NCBI GenBank assembly: GCA_033064195.1
Contig: JARBJD010000610.1
Coordinates: 1-29,208 of the forward strand
From: Blattamonas nauphoetae
Taxonomy: Eukaryota; Preaxostyla; Oxymonadida
DNA: 29,208 nt
Direction of reading: 5' to 3'
Each line of letters opens with the position of its first letter. Position 1 is the first letter of the stretch. This document shows positions 10,679 through 22,892 of this stretch, in pieces. The position numbers and the translations under genes were made by a program. A model generated the notes under the pieces. It made no database searches and was not told the origin of the DNA. It saw only the letters and a program-made list of their open reading frames with translations.

Positions 10679-13600
10679 TCAGCCCTTTCTGCTTCTTTTC
10701 GCAGCGAGTGGCTGTGGTTTGGGAGGCACTTTCGATGTCGATGTCTGTGTGAGGTTCTCATCGCTTCTTTCAGGCAGCTTCATCCTTAGCAGCTGTTTGC
10801 TCGTCTTTTCGACATCAACTTCATCGTCCTCGTTGTCATCGTCTATTTCGAACTGATCACTCTCTTCATCGCTCTCCTCATTCCTCGCTTTCTCGCGTTG
10901 GGCGTCGTCCATCGGCAGGGCTGATGGACGGTCCCTGTTGACGTCTTAAATAGATCTCAAGCTGACCTTTGTATTCTCTCCTTGCGGGTTGTGAGGGCTG
11001 ATCCCTCGGGGGCGAAGAAGATGGGACATGCGGTTTCAACGGTGGTTTCATCGAGGCAAACAACGAGCGCTTCGGAGATGGTTTGGCGGGGCTTGCTGTT
11101 GGATCCGGGATGAGTTGAGATGATGTGAAAATGTTGAATTGTGTCGAGAACGTTTTCAGATGTGTTTTAACGCTGATGAGGATTGGATGCTTGCACAGTG
11201 GATGAACATCCAACTCTCGAATCAAACTGGGAAGAATGATTTTCACTTCAGAAGAACAAGTCAGTGTCTGTGTCACCTTCAAAAACTGGACAAAACGTGG
11301 AAGAAGCCGATCAATCATTGTTTGATCGAGTGTCGTCACAAAAGTGTTCAGAGCCATCCACACATCTCGAAGAACACTTGGACAACACTCAGAGATCTGC
11401 GTTGTGAGTGGTGGAAGTGGCATGTTCACGAGGTTCGAGATCGTCTGCTCCGTTCGGTGTACAGGGTCCAAGTGAGAGTACAGATGAACACTCAGCGTCC
11501 AGGAAAGGGTTGTGAGAGCGTTCTGATTGTCTGGCAAGTGAAAGAGATAGTTGAGGCTGTCAAAACGAGGCAATGAGCCAACAAATTCGTTGAGAGTTTT
11601 TTCGAAGTGGACGTGTTGGTCAAGTGGCTTCGTTACAAAAATAGAGAATGAACGCTGTAGCGTGTTGAAGTGTCGGTTAAACTCGGCGAGTAAATCATGA
11701 TTGCATGGAATGACATCGCCTGATGGATTGACGGTTACGAGAGGGAGATGGGATGGAGGGGTGAGGTTGTTGATCTGCGTCAGGAACAGTTTTTCAGCAT
11801 CGAGAGATTGTCCAGTTGCCTCCAACTTCGAGATGCATGACAAATGAGACTCGATGTCTCTTTTGACTGAAGGGACGAGGTAGGCGATCTGCGGTGACAC
11901 TTGAGGATAGAAGGATGGTGCAGATTGGCTTTGTGATAAAGATTTCATTGTCGTGCGTATCTTCAGATGCGCGTCTTTCATGCCTTTGTTGATCGTTTGA
12001 ACGTATTGTTTGAAAGGTGTCTCGTTCAGTGCAAATTTTGGGTGATTTTGGTCGATCTTGAGTTCAGGAGCCATCGGAGGGACTTTTGGAGCAATCACTT
12101 TGGAGAGAAAGACGAGAAATTCGTGTATTCTCGGTTCAGCGAAACGCTCCACAAACGTCACCCATTCATCGAACGCTTTTCGATGCCGACAGATTTCTAT
12201 TTTGACTGGGATTGAGTTGTTGATGGAGTTTTTGATTGGTGTCATCTGTTGCTCAATGGACACAAGTGATCCTTCTCCAACAGTGAAATAGCTGGAGATG
12301 TTGCTGATGATGGTTGAAATGGCAGCCAGAGTGGGATGGTCCTTGGCGATCTTTGGAGGTGCTGGAGGAAGAGGTGAATGGAGACCGCGAAGGAGGAGAT
12401 GAAGGCTTGTCAGTGTCTGGGACTCTGCTGAGGAAGGACTGAAATCTTGGGTGATTGAGCGGACAAAGGAAGACCATTGTACGAGTTGGGGTTTGAAGTC
12501 AAATGTCGATTGGTGGACTGCTGCAAAATCAACTTTGACTTCAGCAATCAGTATCTTACACTCGTCGACGAATGATTTTCTTTTGTTTGTGGCCAAAAAT
12601 GGGAGACACATCAGAGTAACAAGTTCCAAGAGTCTCCAGACACGGTGATTGACATGTTGAGAGAAGGGTTGTCCAAAACCTTGAAAGTCGCGTCTTAGAT
12701 CTCCGAGAGACGGAATGGTGATTGAGGTGTCCATAAGTTTTGTGACGAAGGCCATTGTTTTGGGTATAGTTATTCCTGATGAAGGATTCACAACATCCTT
12801 CCACTGTCTGATGCTTGCCTTTTGATGCTGGAGTTCATGGAGGAGAAAGAGAGGTGTGCTCGCTGAGAGGAGATCCTGTGAATGCGCTTCAACGACAGAG
12901 GGATCGATCGAAAAGCGTGCTACTTGTCCGATGAGGTTGAAGATGCCCATAAGTTGTACGCAAAATCGGTTCATTGACTCAGTAAAAAGCTCACGGTCGT
13001 TTCTCTTGTCGAACGTCACCGAGATCGAGGGTAAGAACTTATGTAGAGGTGGAATTAAGTCAGGGAAGAGCTTGATTCTTTTGATGACATGGACGGCCGA
13101 TTCGTAATCTTCATTCTTGAACGTTTTGCCGTCTTGCAGATCAGCGAGCATTGTGGAGAGGATGGTGTCGTTTCGAAATGGTTTCCAAACATCGCTGTTG
13201 AAAGGAAGCAGATGGAGAGAGAGCAGTTGAAGGTGAATGTCTTTTGGTGAAGTCTTTCGATAATTCATCTTCCAAACTAATTCAAGTTTGGTTTTGGCGA
13301 GATTCGCTTTCACGTCGCTGGAGAGGAATTGGAACGGATCTGGAGGTGGTCCCTGGATGTGGAGTGTTGGATGTTTCTGAGTGAAAGCAATACCCGCTGT
13401 TTTCTTGAGAATGGAGCTACAAAAGTTCATTGTGGGGAGAAGGAACGATTGAGGAAGAAGAAAGTGAATGTTCAGTTGTGTAAACAAAGAATCGTTGGAG
13501 ATGATCTGTGTGTAGATCCAATTCGAGAGAGAAGTGAGAGATTCTTGACTCAGACGCAATTCATTCCATCCAACTTTCTCGACAAAGGCATTGATTTCAG

Positions 13601-16600
13601 CCATCTTCGGATCAGCGAAAGACACCGAGATCGACGAGACCATTGCCGAGACGGTGAGGTAGAGGAGTCGGATGAGAAGAGTGGCATTTCGAGTGAGAGT
13701 GTCATTGTCAACTCGGCTGAGGAGCGCTTGGATGAACACGATCACAGCATTCACGTACGGAGCTGACTTCACCAGCGAGAGGGAGATCCGAGGGAGATCT
13801 GTGCGGAAGGTACTGTTGAGGCATTGTGAGGTGTGAGAGATGAGTGAGGATGCCACAGATTGCGGGAGGTTTGGAAGGAGTTTCGTCAGGAATGACAGCC
13901 CTTCAATCGGCTTGTCGTCTCCAAGTGAAATCAGGAGGAGTGTGTGCAAGACTGGGTCGCTTGCTGAGATGTCTTGGTCGATGTGAACGTTCTCCGTCTG
14001 TCGTGGCGGTGGTCTTCGGAATTTTACTGCTCCCGCGTTGATTTGGTGGAGTGGTGATTGAGCCAGTGGAGTTTGCGTCTGATTTGAGAATATATATGAC
14101 AGCTGTTGAGAGTTCATTCTCAGAAACAACGATTGGAGGGCTTGGTGATGATGTGGATCGCCGAGGAGGCCAGGAATGGTCGGCCACAGCTTCGCAGCGT
14201 CTTTTGGGACAGCTACAAGAGTAACAAAGAGCTTTGTCAGAAATGCCGTTGAATAGGCAACGTTGGCTGACCGAAGGTTGAGGAAGTCTCGATGGACGAG
14301 ATCCAAGAAGAGAGGCTGTTGTGAACGTGTGACAATGTCCACCAACTGAACGAGATAGACGGGATAAAGAGGGTGCTGTTGTGGCGATGTCGGGACAATC
14401 GCGGGATCGGCACCCTGTGGTTGATGAAGGAAGTCGGGAAAGATCGAGGTGGCAGCGACATTTGTGTTGTCGGCATGGGAGAGAGATGACATCAGAACTT
14501 TGTGACTGAGTTCGCGAGTTGTTGATTGGCTGATTACGTCGTTGATCAGAAGCGTGAGTGTTTTCTCACAGAGAACAAGCTCAGCGAGAAGAGAGGATTG
14601 TGATGTTCTTCTGGTGATCTCCTCAAAGAATGATATTGTCTCCTTTTTCGCGATGTTCTTTTGGAGGAAGGAAGACAGTGATGATTGAAGGACCGAAAGA
14701 TGAGCTGGTCGATTGTTGGATGGGATTGTCAGAAGACACAGGAAGGCATCGAACGCGCACATTTGTTGAAATTGATTTGTGGAAATGTTGATGAAGTTTA
14801 AACACCAGTCACGGGCATCTGACCACACCTTCAGATCGTTGGAGGACGTCACAGACGGATAGACCATCGCGACGACAAAGAAAGCGAAGCGTTCGTTTGC
14901 TGACAGGACAAGTCTGAAGAACTGCTCACCGAAAATGAATGACCAACATGAGCCGAGAATGGTTGTGATCTCATTTGAAGTGTGAGGTTGATTGACTCTG
15001 AGAATAGCGTGCTTCCAGAGGCTGACAAGAGCGCATGGAAAAGCATCATCTTGAACAAATTGGTTTTCAGAGGCTTCGAGGAACGACTGAGTTGCAGCAC
15101 GGAGAATTTGGATGATCTGAGCAAAGGCGGAAGGAGGCCAGGAGTGGTCGAGTGAGTGTGAGATCAGATTATGGATAAGTATTCGGAGAGTAGGAAGGTA
15201 ATCTTGGTTGCGATGAAACGATTGCGAGAGTGACGAAAAGACGGGGACGAATGTTGACGATGGCTCGGCTGGAGTGTTGGCATCGTGTGGACCGAGAGAA
15301 GAGGAGAGGAGAGCAGATGCAATCTGATGATTCGATGTCTGATCTGAAAAGTATTGTGAAATGAGAAGATTTGACTCTGGTCTGTCAGAATTATTGAGAT
15401 CATTCAGCAGAAGAGAGATGAGTGTGGACAGGAGGTTTCTTACAGATGGTGGAAGCTGACCTGATCCGTTGTCAGCGACGTCTCTGTCATTCTTTTGAGA
15501 AAGACATCTGTCAATGTCAACTTTGTGGAAATAGTCGAATCTGATGAATGATGTCTGATCGGTGTGGAAGAAGAAGGAAGTGAGTAGAGATGACTTGTTC
15601 TTCTGCACGAGTGATTCGTTGTGTTGTCGGAAGAAGTAATCCAAGAGACGTCCAGGAGGGATCTGGCTCATGAATCCAACCAACGATTGATGGAAGCGAT
15701 TTGATGAAGAGAGGTCGTTCATGTGGAGGAGAGTGTTGAAGAAGAAGCTGAAGAAAACGGGAAGGAACGAGAATGTCGGATCAATTCTCGAGACTTGGTT
15801 TTGATAATATTTGAACACGGTCTCCATGAAGGAAATGTGGTGGTGTGAGAGGAGAGGGGTCGTGTTGAGATCTGTTGGAGCTAAATGCTCAGTTCGATCT
15901 TCCGCTTCCTGGATGGCTTGGAGTGACGTTAATGTTTGTGTGCAGAGAATTGGGCTGATCTGAATTGTGGAGAGGAGAAGGCGATAGAGCAGTTCTGGCT
16001 CACCAGCAAGGAGTTCGCGTGGGTTGTTGCTGAAGAAACCAAGCTTTGTGAAAACGTAATGAGGGATTGTGAACGTGTCGAAAAGAGACACCTCGAGAAT
16101 CTGGGTGAGATGAGAGAGTGTGTTGCTTTTCTCAATCATGTCTAGGAAGTGTTTGATTGCCTGGAGAAGAAGTGCATTGTCAAATGATTTATGGACAGGT
16201 TGGGTGAGGTTGGTAGACCAGAGATGGATGAAGAGGAGTGTCGAGCAGAGAACGACCAAATGAGGACGAATAATTGGAGCGACAGCAGTGAGGAGAGTCG
16301 TGAAATTGGTGGAATTCTGTAGAGTCACGGTGTTTGCATAGAGAAGTGCGGACAGAAGATTCAGGATCGCTCGTTTGACGATTGTCTTCGTCGGTTCCGG
16401 TGCTTCCGAAAGACTGGCAATGATCGTCTGAAGAGAGGGAAGAAGGCTGTCCTTGTTCGACCTTCCGAGAACGAGGATGAAGAGAGGGAGAAGCCAGGCG
16501 ATTCCCTTTGCATCCAACCCTTCAATCACTTTCAGATCAAACTGGGTGAGAAGGATGAGTGATGTCTTGACATCAGGAAAAGCGTCTGATTGTGACGGGT

Positions 16601-19600
16601 CGAATTTCATGCATCGTAACGCCTGTTGCAGGAGAGGAGGAGCTGACGACAGAAGATTCAGTGAAATGAGCTCCGTCGCAATCGTGTTGTTTTGACACAT
16701 TTTCACAATCATCTCCCGATCGGAGAGAGCGAGAGTGGTCAATTTTGTGTCTGCGAGTGGTTGAGGTGCTTTGAAGCTGCTGAGAGACGGCAAGAATGAG
16801 TTGTATTCCGAGAAGAACGAATTCATCGAGCTGATCGTCAGACTCAACGCAACATTCGTCGACGTGTCGAAGTTCATGCCTTCCAAAAGATTTGGAATCT
16901 GTTGGAACTTCTCAAAGAATTGGCTCAGAGATGTGATGGGAGAGCGGGCATCCAGAATGTCTGAGAGCGTGTTGAATGCGTACAGGCGCGGGAGGAGGTC
17001 CAGTTCCTGTCGATCTCCCAACTGAGAAGTTGTGAGCCATCGAACAAACCATCCACTTCCTCCAGTCATTGTGAGAGCACGGATCTGCTGCGGAGTCCGA
17101 TTGAGTTTGGAGAGAGCAGAGACGACGGCTTCTTTGCGATTGGGAGAGAAGAGCAGCTGCCAGTTCGTGTTTGACGATGGAGTGGTCAGGCGAGTGAGTG
17201 TGGTGTCCATTTTGTGGACTGTTTCGTAGATCCGGTCGAACTTGTCGAGAATGGACGAGTTCAGCGTGTCGATCGCTGTCCACCCTTCGGCGACATCTTT
17301 TGGGACAATCGATGGCCCAAATGAGGAGATGAGTGTTGTGGTGAGGTCGACAGCATTGGACAGTTGTGTCTGTTGTGATGGAGACTCTGGTGCCTTCAAT
17401 GCTGGTTTGAGGTTCTGAAGGAGAGTGGACACGACTTTCTGGTTCTGTTCTTTTGGGACAACCGTTGAAAGGAGGGACAGTTCAGGGTGCGTTGAAGGAT
17501 TGATCAGAAGAGACAGCAGAATCCGAATGAACACGACAGCGTGTGGATGGTTGAGGTTGACGTTGCGTGTGAAAAGATGTTTGAGATGTAAAATCACCTT
17601 GTTCTTTCGCTGTGGATCGAAAACGAGAGCGGGGAACGGATTCTCGTCAGAAGGGACGGGGTTTCGAAGAGATTGGCCGATGTCGAGCTTGCCAAGCTCT
17701 CTGACCCACGATGGCCGGAATCTGTCCTGCGCCGATGAATCTGTGCCCCACGTCCAAAAGATGGTCAGACCCCTTTCGAGCTCTGAAATCGTCAAAGCAT
17801 TGTCCATCTCTTCGAAAAACAAGGATCGCATGTCTGGATCGCCCTCTTGCTGCTTCCAGAGGAAGAGAAGACGTTCCATCACATGGAGCCTGGGGATGAG
17901 GAGAGATGAGTAACCCAGAGCAGGTTCTGTTTCACCTCGATAAGGAGCGACGATGGCTGTTCTGTCAAGATTCTCGTTCTGCTCTGGCGAATCGAGGGAG
18001 AGATGGAGTGGCTCTTTGAAATGATTGAAGACTCGTCGATGGAACGAAGAATAGCTGTCGAGCAGAATCTGGCAGAGTTCGTTGGTGCTGATTGGTGCGA
18101 GATTCAGATCCATCCGGTTGGTGATGACGTGGAAGACAATGTCGAAGAGATGCACCGGGAGGGTCAGCTCAACATAATATGTGAAACTCAGAATCGATCT
18201 CAGAACGTCGACAACTGCGTCAGAATCTGGAGTTGAGACGAGTAGTTGCTTCAGAACGTTCGATAGACTATTTCTGAGCGACGAAGTGATCGCCATGGTA
18301 AAGTCTTCAGTGCGGAACACACCCACAACATACGCAATCGCTCTGGCTGGTTTGAACATTTGTATTGCTTCGTTTAAGACCGAGTTTTTCTCCAATAATC
18401 TCGTAAACAGAGTTTGGAACGTTAAGATGTGTTCTTCCGTCAGCCTGTCTTTGTGTGTTGGGTCAGTGACAAACACTTTGCCAGCAAAATTCGCGAGTTG
18501 GCGAGGGACATTCAGAACTTCTGTCACTTCCGCCGAAAATGGTTCGGAAGTAAAAGCGGCATAGATATGTTTTGGGAGCGTTTTGGGCTCTTTAGTGGTG
18601 TGAGATGGAGGGTTTTGATTTGGGGGTCTATGCGATTGCGCCTGGGGGTTGGGAAAATTGACATTTGGAGGTGGAAAACTTCCAGTCTTTGCTGGTGACT
18701 GGAAATTGAGGGGAGGTGGAGATGAGGCTTGTTCGTGTAAGGCTGGATTAGGAGAGGGGGTTATTACATTGTTGGGGGTGTTAAGAGGCTGGTGAGATGG
18801 AGATCCACCTGGAATGAGTTGAGGGACGAGTTGTGGAGCGGGATGAGTTTGAGGGTCAAGAGATTGCTGTAGGAATGGATAAAGTTGCACGAGACATTGT
18901 TTAACCTCATTTAAACAATTGTTTGTGTGTGTATTCGATTGGTGAATCGTGTTTAGTTGGCCCCACACCCTTTCGGGAACAAAACCTTCGAGGATCGCTG
19001 AAGCACTGACGACAACTGGGGCAACAAGGATAGAAGAATATTGCGGAGGACGATCGTCTGAATGTTCGGTGATCTGAGGGGGTTGCCTTACGACAACTTT
19101 TCGACTAGAGTCCATATAACTGTACGACGAGATCGCCTTGAAAAGGTGGGCAAGTAAGTGAATGCCATAGTCCCAGGATGGTTGAAATGACAGCAAGTTG
19201 ACGCTGAGTGCACGAATGAATCGGAAAGTTGTGGATATTGCATCTGAGTGAGAATAGGTACAGTGTGTGAAGAATTCGAGGAATCGAAAGACTTTAAGAA
19301 GGTGATGGGGCTTAGGAAGGGGTTCTTGGTTGTACATTTCTTTCTTGAATAGCCCCTGCCACATTAGATCAACAGAGGTTTTATATTCGGCGAGTTGTGG
19401 TCTTGGTGTTCTGAGGAAAAACTGCAACAGGAGATGAAAATAAGAAGAAAAATACCATGGAAAGTGGACGTAAGAGTGAGAGGAGAGATTTAAGGATCGG
19501 GGTTTTTGGAGATAATGCTCTCCGACCAGCGCAGATGGAGAGATAAGAATTGATGAGAATTTGTGGGTGATTAGGATCACGGATGCTTTGAAAAAGTTTG

Positions 19601-20034
19601 TTTAAGTCAAGTATACGTGGTGCTTTCTGATTTTTGTGATATTGAAGGAGCGGTGGAGGGAAATTGAATGTGAGAATCGAGGGAAAAAGTGAGCCAATCA
19701 GAACGACGCTCTCAGGGTGCTTCAGGTTGGCGCTCAAAGAAGAAATGCAACATTTGAAGGAATACTCTCCCAAAGTCAGGAGTAACTGCGGGGCCACGTC
19801 AGACCTTCGAGAATGGGGATGCGAGAATTATGACGAAGGAAACCTGCGACAGTATTCTTGAATGAGTCTAAAGTGAGTTTCAACAACTGTCTGACATTGA
19901 GCAACATCACCTGAATCGGCTGCCGACTGAAACTGAGACAAGACAGTCTCAATCTGTTGGGTGGTGTTGCTCGCTGAAAAAAAGACATGCAACACAAATT
20001 ACATGAACAACGGAAAAAGCACACCAGATGACAT
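10679..20034 (-). CDS. Giant helical solenoid protein, 3,061 residues, five exons
   Basis: By-eye gene model on the minus strand: exons 20034-20025, 19973-19844, 19804-19456, 19421-10967 and 10920-10679. They sum to 9,186 nt, exactly 3,062 codons including TGA. The start reads MSSASNTTQQIETVLSQFQS. Most of the chain is Leu/Ser-rich amphipathic helix pairs typical of HEAT/ARM-like scaffolds. A Pro/Gln/Asn-rich linker lies at about residues 355-445. A Ser/Pro/Lys/Arg-rich stretch begins near 2935. Exon 5 adds an acidic patch (about 2995-3019, ESDEESDQFEIDDDNEDDE) and a basic end (AAKRSRKG), which could be a nuclear signal. No transmembrane segment, kinase, ATPase or other catalytic motif was seen. 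I do not recognise the family. A role as a large scaffold, possibly nuclear, is inference from architecture alone. Confidence 0.8.
10921..10966 (-). other. 46-nt intron 4 of the giant gene
   Basis: Minus-strand intron from GTCAGCTTGA to CGTCCATCAG, phase 1. Without splicing the frame runs on to a stop at 10878. With it, the chain enters the acidic/basic tail. A nearer acceptor (GTCAACAG) would give the wrong frame for that tail. This is the least certain of the four introns. Confidence 0.5.
19422..19455 (-). other. 34-nt intron 3 of the giant gene
   Basis: Minus-strand intron from GTATTTTTCTT to CTGTTGCAG, phase 0, pyrimidine-rich throughout. It joins LLSLLRPLSM to FFLRTPRPQLAEYK. The alternative acceptor 11 nt further on (TTCCTCAG) leads to a stop within ten codons. 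Confidence 0.65.
19805..19843 (-). other. 39-nt intron 2 of the giant gene
   Basis: Minus-strand intron from GTTTCCTTCG to TTCTCGAAG, phase 2. It contains an in-frame TAA, so splicing is needed to connect the helical stretch ending EYCRR with SDVAPQLLLTLGEYSF. The donor is weak, so confidence is moderate. Confidence 0.55.
19974..20024 (-). other. 51-nt intron 1 of the giant gene, after a 10-nt first coding exon
   Basis: Minus-strand intron from GTGTGCTTTT to CTTTTTTTCAG, phase 1, with a strong polypyrimidine acceptor. It joins ATGTCATCTG to the frame starting SNTTQQIE. Unspliced, that frame meets a TAA with only a TTG before it, so the ATG at 20032-20034 is the best start. Confidence 0.6.
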
Positions 20035-20569
20035 GAAAAGGCTCAGACGAAGAGATTTTCAATTTGTTGAGATGAAAGGAAGACTTGAGAAAAATAAGGT
20101 GGTCAGATCTGAGATGACTCATTCAAAGACAAAACTGAAAACCATCCGAAATGAACGGTTTATTGCTTGCATGAACGATTTTTAGATTAATTGATAAGGA
20201 TGAGGTAAAGTGTCGATGAACACCCATCATAATCTTTATCGGTAAATACACATTTGCCACAGATCAAACAACATTCCGAAATGCTAGTAGTGGTATAAGC
20301 GAAATGGGAACCAAACTGGCATAGGTGATACTCCTAGGAGAATTGGAACGAGAAATCATTTTGAATCTCAGAGCCAATTGATTTTTTTTAATATGACTCA
20401 TTCTAATTTCCATCTCACTTACTACTGAAAATATTGACATTTCAGAGTAGTCAATATTTGGCCGTAAATTCAAAAATAAAGGTGAAAAACGAACCTCTTG
20501 AAAAGTTTCTTTTTTGAAGCTTTTTTTGAGTACTTTCAGAAAACAACGTCGATTTCTTTTTTTATTCAA
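20035..20569. other. Host-element boundary spacer
   Basis: No coding sequence is supported. Composition shifts from GC-balanced host sequence to AT-rich element sequence somewhere between about 20050 and 20300. It should contain the promoter of the minus-strand giant gene and the left end of the virus-like element. A 10-bp palindrome CTCCTAGGAG lies at 20331-20340. Terminal repeats or a target-site duplication cannot be seen because the right end lies outside the window. Confidence 0.5.
20429..20459. repeat. Perfect 10-bp stem with 11-nt loop
   Basis: AAATATTGAC at 20429-20438 pairs exactly with GTCAATATTT at 20450-20459. It lies about 130 bases before the first element gene. It could be a regulatory hairpin or part of an element end; there is no evidence for either. 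Confidence 0.7.
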
Positions 20570-20587
20570 TTTTTTAATTTGTATAAA
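20570..20587 (+). promoter_or_regulatory. T-rich TTTGTA start-adjacent motif, gene 1
   Basis: TTTTTAATTTGTATAAA sits directly against the ATG at 20588. The same motif precedes three other genes of the element. It fixes the start here, although the frame stays open upstream to 20498. Confidence 0.7.
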
Positions 20588-21181
20588 ATGAGCAGCGTCT
20601 TGACACCAACACAACTCCTAGAAATTCTCGAGAAAGATAATTTGATCATGAAATCACCTCCAACTCTCAATCGACAAGGAACAACATATCTCACAGGAAG
20701 CACTTTCGAATACTATCTCGAAGAGAAACCAGATGAAACTTATCAAGTGTACGTCAATAGTTTCGTCAAAGGATACAGACCACATCTGAATCGCCAGAAA
20801 TATCTTCGACCAGCAAATCGTTGCACAAAAGAGAAGCTTCTTGAATCAATGAAAAATGAGAATTGTGAACTCATTTCTGAATACACTCATTCAAGTACTC
20901 CAGTAACATATCGACACGAAGGAATTGAATGGATAGTGATCCCATCAAAATGGATGAAAGGATTCAGAACTCATCAGAACAAACGAAAACGATACACACA
21001 ATCGTTTGTTGAAAATGAATTGAAAAAAGAGAATTGTGAACTCATTGGAACATACACAAAGGTACTTGAGCCATTCAAATATCGCGATTTACGAACAAAG
21101 AATGAGTATTACGTTCGCTTGGACAATTGGTTGTATTTTGGAGACCGTCCTCACTTGAGAAAGTACCACGAAAGGTCATGA
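20588..21181 (+). CDS. Three-module protein of the element, 197 residues
   Basis: Three related modules are visible, each ending in an aromatic-Gly-Arg-Pro/Thr-His-type tail. Module 1 covers residues about 8-71 (FVKGYRPHLNRQK), module 2 about 80-134 (NCELISEYTHSSTPVTYRHE, then WMKGFRTHQNKRK), and module 3 about 137-192 (NCELIGTYTKVLEPFKYRD, then YFGDRPHLRK). The layout recalls, without its zinc-binding cysteines, the short beta-rich repeats of giant-virus and phage nuclease-linked proteins; that comparison is my inference. It is basic overall, so nucleic acid binding is possible. Modules 2 and 3 are nearly repeated in the gene at 22893. Function is unknown. The start is set by the adjacent motif. 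Confidence 0.75.
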   Translation: MSSVLTPTQLLEILEKDNLIMKSPPTLNRQGTTYLTGSTFEYYLEEKPDETYQVYVNSFVKGYRPHLNRQKYLRPANRCTKEKLLESMKNENCELISEYTHSSTPVTYRHEGIEWIVIPSKWMKGFRTHQNKRKRYTQSFVENELKKENCELIGTYTKVLEPFKYRDLRTKNEYYVRLDNWLYFGDRPHLRKYHERS

Positions 21182-22872
21182 AAATACTGAAAATCTATTT
21201 TTGACCACAAATCACTGAAATCCAATGTGAGAACCATTTCGAAAAATTCTGCAAAAAATTCTAAAATCTCGGGGACACTGTCGGTCCTCGATCAAGACAA
21301 TCCTGATGAAAATCGGTTGGGAATTCGTCGAACTGTGTACCGAACTTTGGTCCAAAAAGTGACGAAAAAGTCGATGTTCGGATTTCGCCACTATGAACCG
21401 CTTTATGGCTCAAATTGTGTTCAAACGCGTTTGATTGTGACGGAAATCATTTTGAAAGGTAGGATTTTCGATAAAAAGCACTTCTGAGATTTTTGGTTTG
21501 ATCCGACCCATTGAGGTTTTTTCGCGTTTTTTGAGATTTTTTCAGAAAAGGTATGGACGTTCGGGACTATGTCCTTTTGATCACTTTTCGTCGTCTAATG
21601 GTGTTTTTGTGTGTGAAAACGCTAGTTGGCGTCTTTTTGTGTCATTCATCTCTGAAAACTTTTGACACCTCTACATTCGGACACTTTTTCATGAATTTTC
21701 ACATTTCACTACTTTCACTTCATTTACTCTGTTATTGCATCATTTTAACGAACATAAGTCAACGCGAGACGTATAGCGCATTTCCTTAGTTTCATTTTGT
21801 TGGTTCTTCACTTCACCGTTTTGACGACTCTTTTCTTCACAACTTGCACACTATTAGATTTTTGCCCCGATTTTCACATATTGCACCTTCTTTCTCGTTG
21901 TTAGAGGAAGGTGTGCTCAAATTTTCAGAATTTTTTGTCGGATAGTTGTCTCAAAATTTCACTTTTTTGATTCGTCATTTCACAGCTTTTCACAGTGTTT
22001 GCATGTTTGAACACCACTTCAGCCCCTTCTTTCTCACATCATTCTCTCCACATTTCACCTCGAGTTGAACCATTACTCCTCTCCATTTTTCTCATCTCAC
22101 TTCCATTTTGTGGGCCGTTCTCACTTCACTAGCACATCATTTTAGTCAAGTTTTCATCAACTTTTTCACAAAAACAGAGTAAATGAAAGCGAAACAAGCA
22201 TGAATGAAGTGAGCAAGTATGAAAATGAGAGGGAAATTGACGAACGTGAAAATGACGTGAAATGTGGCACCAATAGTGAAAATTAGGTCTGTGTTCCGGT
22301 TTTTCTCTCTTAAAAACAACAAAAAGTGATCAAAAATGTACGTGTTATGTTGGATTTTCCGGAAAAATTCCGAGATATGAAGTGAGCCGTTGAAAGTGAG
22401 ATCTCTGCAGAATGTCGGAATCTTCACTTAACGGAAATTAGGTGTTGTATTGGAGAACAAGATTAAGAGAAAGAAACATGAATGAAGTGGTTAAAAACAG
22501 TAATCAACGAGAAAACGAAGACGGAAGTGAGGTCAAAAATGAGATGGGAACGAATGAGAAACAAGTAACAATTCAACCAAAAATAGTTAGAACAGAGCTG
22601 AAATAAGATGAAAGTGAGAGTGAAATGATGAAGAATACATAAATGTGCAAAGATCTGCACCCGGTTGTGAATCGCTCAATAACTCTGCAAAAGTCCGAAA
22701 TCTTCAAAAAAAACGAAGCATACCACGATGATCCTGGAGTTCAGGAGATTCCAAAACGCGAAGAATCGGAACGAAACAAGCACTCTTGAGAAATGAGTGA
22801 TCGAACCCATTGATCCTCGATTCCAGCGAAAAATCCAAAACTGAGAAATCAATGAAAGAAATTTCATTTTTG
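21182..22872. other. 1.7-kb AT-rich spacer with a strand-composition switch
   Basis: No convincing gene. Short frames at 21227-21487 and 21553-21789 lack the element's start motif and look like chance. The + strand of 21690-22170 is pyrimidine-rich with about 13 TTCAC words. From about 22200 to 22640 the complementary words dominate (AGTGA and GTGAA). The switch is centred near 22150. A 16-base word close to GATCCGACCCATTGAG near 21497 recurs imperfectly near 22799. Confidence 0.6.
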
Positions 22873-22892
22873 AATTTTTTAATTTGTATTAA
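22873..22892 (+). promoter_or_regulatory. T-rich TTTGTA start-adjacent motif, gene 2
   Basis: TTTTTTAATTTGTATTAA directly precedes the ATG at 22893. It is nearly identical over 17 bases to the copy before the gene at 20588. Confidence 0.7.

Noticed and set aside
11139-18698. Many + strand open frames of 60-160 codons inside the giant gene
   Set aside because: They are shadows of the minus-strand coding exon and show no family resemblance or consistent start context.
19961-20185. Basic + strand frame of 74 codons across the giant gene's first exon
   Set aside because: It overlaps antisense to exon 1 and intron 1, has no start motif, and looks like chance.
20264-20614. Minus-strand frame of 116 codons over the element's left spacer
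   Set aside because: It runs antisense through the first gene's start motif and is Lys/Phe-rich as expected from AT-rich DNA.
21227-21789. Two small + strand genes in the spacer
   Set aside because: They lack the start-adjacent motif, have poor protein texture, and the second is a run of hydrophobic residues from T-rich DNA.
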